Shown: in pieces, positions 15,650 to 25,128 of the stretch
How positions within the stretch are numbered: the stretch's first letter is position 1
How the letters are laid out: every line of letters starts with the position of its first letter
Source: Actinomycetes bacterium
GTDB taxonomy: Bacteria; Actinomycetota; Actinomycetes; S36-B12; UBA10799
Assembly: GCA_029779995.1 (NCBI GenBank)
Contig: JAKOZM010000499.1
Span: forward strand, 1-25,128
DNA: 25,128 nt
Direction: 5' to 3'
Program-made: the position numbers and the translations under genes
Notes under the pieces: model-generated
Told to the model about the DNA's origin: nothing
The model's database searches: none
The model's input: the letters and a program-made list of their open reading frames with translations, nothing else

Positions 15650-16326
15650 GGGGCTGCCCCCTTGCGGCGGTCCCAGAACGACCACACACGATCCGAGAGA
15701 TCTGCCGCGGGGCGGGTCTCAAGATCTAGTCGCACGGCCACCAGCCTGCCGGCGAAGACCACAGCGATGACCACGATCTGGGAGATCAGCGGCTCGGAGA
15801 TCATCGACTCGAGCAGCACGTACAGAATCGAACCGCTCAAGGCGATGACCCCGAGGAAGACCCCCGGTCTCAGTAGCTGTGGTGCGTCGCCGCCCAGGAT
15901 GTCGCGCAGCAGCGAACCCGCGGTCGCCACGATCGTGCCAACCACAATGGCGGAGAGGGTCCCGAGGCCCGCCCGCAGCGCGCTGTCGGCGCCGACGCTG
16001 GCCAAGAGGCCCATGGCCAGTGCCTCCATGGCGAGCAGGACCCGGTCGAATCGGGCGATGTAGCCGGCGAAGAAGAAGCCGAGCACGGCGGCGACCACCG
16101 CCATCCAGATGAACGTGCTGTCGCGCAAGACGATGGGTCCCCGCGCCAGCAGGATGTCCCGGATGAGCAGCCCACCCAGGCCTGTGGTCACGGACAGCGT
16201 CAAGACGCCGATGACGTCGAAGCCGCGGCGTGCCGCGTAGGTGGCGCCGGCCAGCCCGCTGATGACCACCGCGAGATAGATCGTCCAGTTGGGCAGGCCG
16301 GTCGCTCCCGTGTAGACCTCGACCAT
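15646..16326 (-). CDS. TRIC-type cation channel family membrane protein, first copy with altered glycine motifs
   Basis: From the ATG at 16326 the protein has 226 residues, with about seven hydrophobic segments and a charged C-terminal tail (DRRKGAAP). It shares the two-fold family architecture with the next gene: GLGGLLIRDILLARGP in the first half and ATAGSLLRDILGGDAPQLLRPG in the second. The usual triple glycine is reduced to GG-L and replaced by A-G-S, so the pore helices may bend differently. The start is chosen because TACCGT lies seven bases upstream; a GTG at 16335 in frame overlaps that box. Its stop overlaps the start of the second copy by 4 nt, so the two are co-translated and could form mixed trimers. 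Confidence 0.82.
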   Translation of the reverse strand: MVEVYTGATGLPNWTIYLAVVISGLAGATYAARRGFDVIGVLTLSVTTGLGGLLIRDILLARGPIVLRDSTFIWMAVVAAVLGFFFAGYIARFDRVLLAMEALAMGLLASVGADSALRAGLGTLSAIVVGTIVATAGSLLRDILGGDAPQLLRPGVFLGVIALSGSILYVLLESMISEPLISQIVVIAVVFAGRLVAVRLDLETRPAADLSDRVWSFWDRRKGAAP

Positions 16327-16339
16327 GACGACCACGGTA
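16327..16339 (-). promoter_or_regulatory. -10 box of a leaderless promoter for the TRIC pair
   Basis: On the minus strand TACCGT (16339-16334) precedes the ATG at 16326 by seven bases (GGTCGTC). The divergent MetE-like gene starts only 38 bp away, so both promoters must overlap in this short gap. Confidence 0.5.
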
Positions 16340-16364
16340 GTCCGGGCCGTGACAGCATGACCGT

Positions 16365-19372
<3,008 letters not shown>

Positions 19373-19429
19373 GCCCCCATCCAGGCAGAAGTACCCAGCG
19401 CCCTGATCAGTGGGCCACTTGCGCATCCG

Positions 19430-19442
19430 TAGACTGAAGCCC
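19430..19442 (+). promoter_or_regulatory. -10 box of a leaderless promoter for gatCAB
   Basis: TAGACT (19430-19435) is followed by seven bases and the ATG of gatC at 19443. There is no Shine-Dalgarno sequence. It lies in the 70-bp gap after ligA, which shows no clear terminator. Confidence 0.55.
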
Positions 19443-19739
19443 ATGCCCGCACTCTCCCGCGACGATGTTGCGCACCTCGCGCGGCTGGCCCGCATGGAAC
19501 TGACCGACGATGAACTCGATCACTACGCCGAACAGCTTGACGTGATCCTCGGCGCCGTCCGGCGCGTCAGCGAGGTCGCCGCCAACGACGTCGAACCGAT
19601 GTCGCACCCCGTGGCCATCAGCAACGTGTTCCGCGCTGACGTGCAATCGCCCGGCCTGAGCCAGCAGGACGCCCTGGCGGCGGCACCGGCTGTCGAGGAC
19701 CACCGCTTCCGGGTGCCCCGGATCCTGGATGAGGAGTAG
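19443..19739 (+). CDS. gatC: Asp-tRNA(Asn)/Glu-tRNA(Gln) amidotransferase subunit GatC
   Basis: The 98-residue protein starts [24 protein letters not shown], the conserved GatC N-terminal helix. It ends with the extended PHP-type linker region ([17 protein letters not shown]) and [14 protein letters not shown], which wraps around GatA and GatB. It has no catalytic role; it stabilises the complex that converts mischarged Glu-tRNA(Gln) and Asp-tRNA(Asn) to the amide forms. Its length is normal. It is first in a run gatC-gatA-gatB-VanZ-like; gatA starts 3 nt after its stop, with GGAG in the end of gatC acting as ribosome binding site. Confidence 0.94.
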   Translation: MPALSRDDVAHLARLARMELTDDELDHYAEQLDVILGAVRRVSEVAANDVEPMSHPVAISNVFRADVQSPGLSQQDALAAAPAVEDHRFRVPRILDEE

Positions 19740-19742
19740 GCG

Positions 19743-21203
19743 ATGAGCTTTCATTACACCAGCGCGGTCGACCTGGCCGACGGCATCGCCACGGGGGAGT
19801 ACTCCGCCCGCGAGGTCACGACAGCCTTCCTGGACCGCATCGCAGAGACCGACGGAGAGCTCAACGCCTTCCTGCTGGTCGACACCGCCGGTGCCCTGGC
19901 AACAGCCGACGCGATTGATGCCGCACGCGCCGACGGTGAGGCGCTCGGGCCCCTGGCCGGTGTCCCGGTGGCGGTCAAGGATGTGCTGGCGACCCGCGGT
20001 CTGACCACGACGTGCGGTTCGCGGATGCTCGAGGACTGGGTGCCTACCTACGACGCCACCGTCACTGCCCGTCTGCGCGAGGCCGGGGCAGTAATCGTCG
20101 GCAAGACCAACATGGACGAGTTCGCGATGGGCTCCTCCACCGAGAACAGCGCCTTTGGCCCGACCCGTAACCCATGGGACACCCAGCGGATACCGGGAGG
20201 ATCCAGCGGCGGTTCCGCAGTGGCCGTTGCCGCCCGTCAGACGCCGTTGAGTCTGGGCACCGACACTGGTGGCTCCATTCGGCAACCGGCCGCCATGTGC
20301 GGGGTCGTGGGAGTCAAACCCACGTACGGCGGGGTGTCACGGTATGGCCTGGTCGCGCTGGCCTCGTCGTTGGATCAGGTCGGGCCATTTGCCACAACGG
20401 TGACCGATGCCGCGCTGCTGCACTCAGTGATCGGGGGACATGACCCCCGCGACTCCACCAGCATCGATGCCGCGGTTCCACCGGTACTTCGGGCCGCTCG
20501 CCACGCGGACATCCGTGGGGTGCGCGTGGGTGTGGTCAAGCAACTGACCGGCGACGGGTTCCAGCCCGCTGTCCGGGGGCTGTTCCAGCAGGCACTCGAC
20601 GCCTTGGCGGCCGCGGGGGCCGAGATCGTCGAGGTCGACTGCCCGCACTTCGAGTACGCACTGGCCGCCTACTACCTGATCCTGCCGAGCGAGTGTTCGT
20701 CCAACCTGGCGAAGTTCGACTCCGTCCGGTACGGATTGCGCGTCGGTGATGACGGCTCGCGGTCGGTGGAGCAAGTCATGTCGATGACGCGCGAGGCGGG
20801 ATTCGGCCCGGAGGTGAAGCGCCGGATCATGCTCGGAACGTATGCGCTGTCCAGCGGCTACTACGACGCCTACTACGGACAGGCACAGAAGGTCCGCACG
20901 CTGATCGCGCGCGACTTCGCGGATGCGTTCCACGACGCCGACGTGCTGGCCACCCCCACGGCGCCCACCACCGCCTTCCCGTTGGGAGAGAAGGTGGACG
21001 ACCCGCTGAGCATGTACCTGCAGGACATCGCCACGATCCCCGCCAACCTGGCAGGGGTGCCGGCGATGTCGGTCCCGATCGGCCAGGACGAGTCGGGGCT
21101 GCCGGTCGGACTGCAGTTCATGGCCCCAGCCATGAAGGACGAACGGCTGTACAACGCCGGTGCCGCCTTGGAGGCGTTGATCGGATGGGAGTCCCGGCCA
21201 TGA
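19743..21203 (+). CDS. gatA: Glutamyl-tRNA(Gln) amidotransferase subunit GatA
   Basis: The 486-residue amidase-signature enzyme has the catalytic triad Lys79 (PVAVKDVL), cis-Ser154 (PGGSSGGSA) and nucleophile Ser178 ([13 protein letters not shown]), followed by [10 protein letters not shown]. It frees ammonia from glutamine, which is channelled to GatB. The C-terminal [13 protein letters not shown] and [11 protein letters not shown] elements are those that distinguish GatA from other amidases. The stop overlaps the gatB ATG by 4 nt (ATGA), and the start follows gatC by 3 nt. Length and motifs are entirely ordinary. Confidence 0.96.
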   Translation: MSFHYTSAVDLADGIATGEYSAREVTTAFLDRIAETDGELNAFLLVDTAGALATADAIDAARADGEALGPLAGVPVAVKDVLATRGLTTTCGSRMLEDWVPTYDATVTARLREAGAVIVGKTNMDEFAMGSSTENSAFGPTRNPWDTQRIPGGSSGGSAVAVAARQTPLSLGTDTGGSIRQPAAMCGVVGVKPTYGGVSRYGLVALASSLDQVGPFATTVTDAALLHSVIGGHDPRDSTSIDAAVPPVLRAARHADIRGVRVGVVKQLTGDGFQPAVRGLFQQALDALAAAGAEIVEVDCPHFEYALAAYYLILPSECSSNLAKFDSVRYGLRVGDDGSRSVEQVMSMTREAGFGPEVKRRIMLGTYALSSGYYDAYYGQAQKVRTLIARDFADAFHDADVLATPTAPTTAFPLGEKVDDPLSMYLQDIATIPANLAGVPAMSVPIGQDESGLPVGLQFMAPAMKDERLYNAGAALEALIGWESRP

Positions 21204-22684
21204 GTTACGAACAAGCTGTCGCCGATTTTGATCCGGTTCTGGGTCTCGAGGTGCACGTCGAGCTCAACACCGAGACGAAGATGTTCTGCGGCTGCCCGAC
21301 GACGTTCGGTGGCCAGCCCAACTCGCAGGTGTGTCCGGTGTGTCTGGGCATGCCGGGTTCCTTGCCGGTGGTCAATGCGGTGGCCGTCGAGTCCGCGATT
21401 CGGATCGGCTTGGCGCTGAACTGCAGCATCGCACCCTGGTCCCGGTTCGCGCGTAAGAACTACTTCTACCCCGACATGCCGAAGAACTACCAGATCAGCC
21501 AGTACGACGAGCCGATCTGCGTCGACGGCTACCTCGACGTTGAGGTGGACGGGCAGACCTATCGCATCGACATCGAACGCGCCCACATGGAGGAGGACAC
21601 GGGCAAGTCTCTGCACATGGGTGGCGCCACCGGCCGGATCCACGGCGCGGACTACTCCCTGGTGGACTACAACCGTGCCGGGATTCCGCTGATCGAGATC
21701 GTGACGAAACCGATCACCGATACCGGCGCCAAGGCCCCTGAGGTGGCCCGGGCCTACGTGACGGCTCTGCGCGATATTCTGCGTGGGCTCAACGTGTCTG
21801 ATGTGCGTATGGAGCAGGGTTCGTTGCGCTGCGACGCCAACGTCTCCCTGCGTCCGGATCGGGAGGCGCCGTTCGGCACGCGCACTGAGACCAAGAACGT
21901 CAACTCCCTGCGATCGGTCGAGCGGGCCCTACGATTCGAGATCGAGCGGCAGGCGCAGGTCCTGCGGGCGGGTGGCACGATCGTCCAGGAGACCCGGCAC
22001 TGGCATGAGGACACGGCAAAGACGACGGCGGGACGCACAAAGGAGGAGGCTGAGGACTACCGCTACTTCCCCGAGCCGGACCTGGCGCCCGTGGCCGCCT
22101 CCGAAGAGTGGGTGGAGCAGCTGCGCAGCAGCCTGCCGGAGCCTCCTGCGCAGCAGCGTGCTCGCCTGCAGCAGGCGTGGGGATTCACCGACCTCGAGAT
22201 GCGCGACGTGATCAACGCTGACGCCTTGGACCTGATTGAGCAGACGGTCGCCCTCGGTGCCTCGTCCGCAGGGGCCAAAAAGTGGTGGCTGGGGGAGCTC
22301 GCCCGGCGTAGCAACGACTCGGGCGTGCCCCTCGCGCAGCTGGGCATCGACCCGAAGGGGGTGGCCCGCATCGAGTCACTGATCGCCGAAGGCGCGCTGA
22401 ACGACAAGATGGGCCGACAGGTGATCGACGGGGTACTGGCTGGCGAAGGGTCGCCGGACGAGGTGGTGGCCGTCCGCGGGCTCGTGCTCGTGTCCGACGA
22501 TGGGGCGCTGATCGTTGCGGTCGACGCGGCGATCGCCCAGAACTCCGATGTCGCGGACAAGGTGCGGTCGGGCAAGGTCGCAGCAGTCGGAGCTTTGGTG
22601 GGTGCAGTGATGAAGGCGACCCGCGGGCAGGCCGACGCTGGCCGGGTCCGGGAACTGCTGCTGGAAAGACTCGGCGTGCAGTAG
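21200..22684 (+). CDS. gatB: Aspartyl/glutamyl-tRNA amidotransferase subunit GatB
   Basis: The 494-residue protein begins with the cradle domain: [16 protein letters not shown] near 15-30, zinc-site cysteines in CGCPTTFG and CPVCLGMPG, and [13 protein letters not shown] with the kinase-like site around it. [11 protein letters not shown] and [17 protein letters not shown] follow. The C-terminal part (about 345-494) is the helical and tail (YqeY-like) domain that binds tRNA. It phosphorylates and then amidates the misacylated tRNA using ammonia from GatA. The ATG at 21200 inside the gatA stop is preferred to a GTG at 21185, which would add five residues. The downstream membrane gene shares one base with its TAG. 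Confidence 0.96.
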   Translation: MSYEQAVADFDPVLGLEVHVELNTETKMFCGCPTTFGGQPNSQVCPVCLGMPGSLPVVNAVAVESAIRIGLALNCSIAPWSRFARKNYFYPDMPKNYQISQYDEPICVDGYLDVEVDGQTYRIDIERAHMEEDTGKSLHMGGATGRIHGADYSLVDYNRAGIPLIEIVTKPITDTGAKAPEVARAYVTALRDILRGLNVSDVRMEQGSLRCDANVSLRPDREAPFGTRTETKNVNSLRSVERALRFEIERQAQVLRAGGTIVQETRHWHEDTAKTTAGRTKEEAEDYRYFPEPDLAPVAASEEWVEQLRSSLPEPPAQQRARLQQAWGFTDLEMRDVINADALDLIEQTVALGASSAGAKKWWLGELARRSNDSGVPLAQLGIDPKGVARIESLIAEGALNDKMGRQVIDGVLAGEGSPDEVVAVRGLVLVSDDGALIVAVDAAIAQNSDVADKVRSGKVAAVGALVGAVMKATRGQADAGRVRELLLERLGVQ

Positions 22685-23205
22685 TGCCGGCGATCGTCGA
22701 CTCGATCCTGAGGCTGCCACTGTTCGCGGTCATCCTTGGTGCCGGCACAGTGGTCAGTGCAGTGCTCGCCGCGCCGTTGGCACGGCGCTGGCGAGAACCC
22801 TGGATCGTGGTGTTCGGGCTGGGCGTGGGCCTGTCGTTGGTGCTGGGTGCGACATTGTCACCGTCTCCGGGGTCGGTCAGCGGTGCGTGTCTGCAGGAGA
22901 TGACCCGGCCGCTGGGCCCGCGCGGAATGCTGGTTCTGAGCAGTGATCGGGCCCTGAACACCTGGCTGCTGGTTCCGCTCGGATTCTGTGCTGGCTACCT
23001 GGGCGTGCGGCGCTGGTGGCTTCTCCTGCTGGCCTTCCTGGTGCCGGTCGCGGTGGAGGCGACACAACGGTTCCTGCCCGAACTGGGGCGCCGATGCCAG
23101 TTCCAGGACCTGATCGACAACACGTGGGGCCTGGTGATCGGTGCCGTTGCCGGCGTGATTCTGGGGTTCATCGTGCCCTTGTTGGGTCGGCTCGTGCGTC
23201 GCTGA
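22684..23205 (+). CDS. VanZ-like family membrane protein
   Basis: The 173-residue protein has about five hydrophobic segments (near 8-30, 40-58, 92-106, 110-125 and 145-168). Its signature is VEATQRFLPELGRRCQFQDLIDNTWGLVIGAVAG, shown here around residues 121-153: the E-x2-Q, R-x-D/Q-x2-D and N-x2-G pattern of VanZ-like proteins. VanZ itself gives low-level teicoplanin resistance; the function of most relatives is unknown. The GTG start overlaps the gatB TAG by one base, so it is likely read from the gatCAB message, although nothing links it to tRNA amidation. No promoter of its own is visible. Confidence 0.75.
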   Translation: MPAIVDSILRLPLFAVILGAGTVVSAVLAAPLARRWREPWIVVFGLGVGLSLVLGATLSPSPGSVSGACLQEMTRPLGPRGMLVLSSDRALNTWLLVPLGFCAGYLGVRRWWLLLLAFLVPVAVEATQRFLPELGRRCQFQDLIDNTWGLVIGAVAGVILGFIVPLLGRLVRR

Positions 23206-23263
23206 CCGGTTTTGTCAGACCCTCGGTTCACGATGGAGGCACACGAGGGAATGAGAGCCGCCC

Positions 23264-24421
23264 ATGCGAATCCTGCACACGTCTGACTGGCACCTGGGCC
23301 GCACACTGCACAAGGTCGCACTAGCCGATGTGCAGGCAGCGGTGATGATTCAGATCGGCCAGATCGCCCGGGAACAACACGTGGACCTGATCGTCGTCTC
23401 CGGGGATGTCTTCGATCACGCGGTGCCTTCTGCGGCAGCTCTGCAATTGTTGGAGACGACGCTGGTGGACCTCCTCGAGGTCGCCCCCGTCGTCATGACG
23501 GCGGGTAACCATGACTCACTGCCCCGCCTGGGATACGGGTCGCGACTGATGTCGGCGCGGCTCACTTTGAGTACCCGGGTCGAGGACGTGGGTTCTGCGG
23601 TGGTGTTCGAGGACGCCCACGGCCCGGTGCGGGTGTACCCGATTCCCTACCTGCACCCGGAATCGGCCAGGGAGGTGCTCGCTGCCGACGAGCAGCCGCT
23701 GCCGGCCACGCACCATGCTGTGCTGACGGCGGCGATGGACCGGATTCGGGCCGACCTGGCCGAGCACCAGGGGGCCCGCAGCGTGGTGCTTGCCCACGCG
23801 TGGGTGGCCGGTGGCGTCGGCAGCGATTCTGAACGCGATGTGAGCGTGGGAGGACTCGGCACTGTGGGCTCTGAGGTGTTCCAGGGGGTCGACTACGTCG
23901 CGCTGGGCCATCTGCACGGTCGGCAGGAGCCCCGCGGCGTTGGGCAGACGCGACTGCGTTACTGCGGTTCCCCGCTGCGGTACTCGTTCAGCGAAGCACA
24001 GCAGACCAAGAGTGTGTCCATCGTCGATCTGGGGCCGCAGGGTGTGACCACGATCACTGATGTGCCGCTGACCCAACCCCGGCAGATGGCCAACCTGAGG
24101 GGGCTCATGGCCGAATTGCTCGACCATGAGTTGTTCGTCGACGACCTGGAGTCGTGGGTCAGCATCACGGTGACCGATGACCGGCGACCCACCGCGATGT
24201 GGCAGCGTCTGCAGCAGAGGTTCCCCTACGCCTTGCAGATCCGTCACGACCCGGCCTGCGGGTTCGTCGCCGTACCAGATGGGCAGGTCAGTCGTGAGCA
24301 GAAGCCACTCGAGGTGGCGGCCGAATTTGTCCAGTACGTGACGAACGGTGACATCGAAGAGGCAGAGACAGCAGCCTTCGACGCTGCTGTCCAGGCGCTG
24401 CGTGGCAGGGACTCGGCATGA
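23264..24421 (+). CDS. sbcD: Exonuclease SbcCD, nuclease subunit SbcD (Mre11-like)
   Basis: The 385-residue protein has all metallophosphoesterase motifs of Mre11/SbcD in order: LHTSDWHLGRTLH (Asp8, His10), VVSGDVFDHAVPS near 45, MTAGNHDSLPRL near 80, LAHAWVAGG near 178 and LGHLHGRQ near 210. The C-terminal capping domain follows from about 275. Together with the SbcC ATPase it opens hairpins and trims DNA ends. The ATG at 23264 gives the standard N-terminus; GAGGGA at 23245-23250 is 13 bases upstream. The 58-bp gap to the VanZ-like gene suggests a separate promoter, but only a weak TTGTCA (23212-23217) is visible. The stop overlaps the sbcC start by 4 nt. Confidence 0.94.
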   Translation: MRILHTSDWHLGRTLHKVALADVQAAVMIQIGQIAREQHVDLIVVSGDVFDHAVPSAAALQLLETTLVDLLEVAPVVMTAGNHDSLPRLGYGSRLMSARLTLSTRVEDVGSAVVFEDAHGPVRVYPIPYLHPESAREVLAADEQPLPATHHAVLTAAMDRIRADLAEHQGARSVVLAHAWVAGGVGSDSERDVSVGGLGTVGSEVFQGVDYVALGHLHGRQEPRGVGQTRLRYCGSPLRYSFSEAQQTKSVSIVDLGPQGVTTITDVPLTQPRQMANLRGLMAELLDHELFVDDLESWVSITVTDDRRPTAMWQRLQQRFPYALQIRHDPACGFVAVPDGQVSREQKPLEVAAEFVQYVTNGDIEEAETAAFDAAVQALRGRDSA

Positions 24422-25128
24422 AGCTCATCACCTTGGAGTTCGCCGGCATCGGCTCATTCGCCGATCAGATGGTGATCGACTTCGAGCGCCTCGGGTCCGC
24501 AGGGCTGTTTCTCGTGGAAGGGCCAACGGGGTCCGGGAAGTCAACCATTCTCGACGCCGTGGTCTTCGCGCTTTATGGTTCCGTGGCCGGTGCGGAATCG
24601 GATATCGGGCGCCTGGACTCCCACGTGCGAGACCGTAGCCAGGCACCGTACGTGGAGTTGGTCTTCGAGTGCGGCGGTGGCCGGTACCGCATCCGGCGCA
24701 CGCCGCGCCACCAGCGTGACAAGAAGCGGGGATCGGGGACGACCGACGACAACGGATCTGTCACCTTGCTGCAGGTCCGGCCCGACAGCCAGGAGATCTC
24801 GCATCGGGCGCGGGAAGTCGGGGACTGGGTCGTGGAACACATCGGCCTGACCCGCTCCCAGTTCGCCTCCACGATCGTCTTGGCACAAGGGGAGTTCGCG
24901 ACGTTCCTCGACGCGGACACGGCCAGCCGCGCTCAGATCCTGGAGAAGGTGTTCGGCACGGAGTTCTACAAGGACCTCGAGGAGCAACTCGCGGCCATGC
25001 GCAAGGCGGCGCTGCTGCAGCGCAAGGCGGCCCAGACCAGCGTGCAGGAGCACGCCGACAGGTGTCTGGGCGTTCTGGGCCTGCCCCCCAGCGAGCAGCC
25101 ATTGGCCAGCATTGATGAGGAGATCGCC
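24418..25128 (+). CDS. sbcC: Exonuclease SbcCD, ATPase subunit SbcC, N-terminal part (runs off the window)
   Basis: The visible 237 residues are the N-terminal ATPase lobe of an SMC/Rad50-like protein: MKLITLEFAGIGSFAD, Walker A GPTGSGKSTILDAV (about 36-49), VELVFECGG, and the Q-loop segment VLAQGEFATFLDA (about 158-170). The first coiled-coil heptads then begin (EQLAAMRKAALLQRKAAQ). The zinc hook, second coil and Walker B lie beyond the window edge. The ATG shares four bases with the sbcD stop (ATGA), so the two subunits are made in step. The frame remains open to the last base of the window. Confidence 0.93.
   Translation, partial: MKLITLEFAGIGSFADQMVIDFERLGSAGLFLVEGPTGSGKSTILDAVVFALYGSVAGAESDIGRLDSHVRDRSQAPYVELVFECGGGRYRIRRTPRHQRDKKRGSGTTDDNGSVTLLQVRPDSQEISHRAREVGDWVVEHIGLTRSQFASTIVLAQGEFATFLDADTASRAQILEKVFGTEFYKDLEEQLAAMRKAALLQRKAAQTSVQEHADRCLGVLGLPPSEQPLASIDEEIA

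Overview
The window is high-GC, densely coding actinobacterial DNA. GTG starts, 1-4 nt stop/start overlaps and apparently leaderless starts (a TANNNT box 6-7 nt before the start codon at five genes) all point that way. From memory, the gene order from the acyltransferase to gatB resembles the Mycobacterium tuberculosis stretch Rv3034c-Rv3009c: transferase, Rv3032 GT4, Rv3031 GH57, Rv3030 methyltransferase, fixA/fixB, iscS, trmU/mnmA, Rv3015c, ligA, gatC/A/B. The sequence does not settle the genus, and the E. coli-length glycogen phosphorylase and the DUF222-HNH gene are not part of that remembered order.

Layout. 1-911: 3' end of a probable methyltransferase gene overlapping a left-handed beta-helix acyltransferase. 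1083-2836: a PGM1-type ATP-grasp ligase and a small membrane protein. 2841-6142 (minus): a tight three-gene unit of methyltransferase, GH57 branching enzyme and GT4 glucosyltransferase, matching the alpha-1,4-glucan/methylglucose lipopolysaccharide (MGLP) module of mycobacteria. It is divergent from fixA-fixB (6310-8061), with a CRP-like palindrome between them. 8072-8150: two hairpins in tandem. 8225-10684: glycogen phosphorylase. 10747-12902: cysteine desulfurase and mnmA, overlapping by 4 nt, a persulfide relay for tRNA 2-thiolation.

12903-13731 contains no convincing gene. It holds a 4.5-copy tandem array of about 113 bp units with an alternating A-B-A-B sub-type pattern, then the promoter of a DUF222-HNH (13E12 family) gene at 13732-14883. 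This is the accessory island of the window. Next come two overlapping TRIC-type channel genes (minus, 14993-16326), divergent from a short MetE-C-like gene that is translationally coupled to ligA (16365-19372).

19443-23205 holds gatC-gatA-gatB and a VanZ-like membrane gene. 23264 to the window end holds sbcD and the start of sbcC (overlap 4 nt), a DNA-end-processing nuclease.

Most of the window is housekeeping. The parts most worth a second look are the 113-bp array with its HNH neighbour, the ATP-grasp ligase beside the glucan locus, and the tandem TRIC pair in which one copy has lost glycines of the conserved motif.
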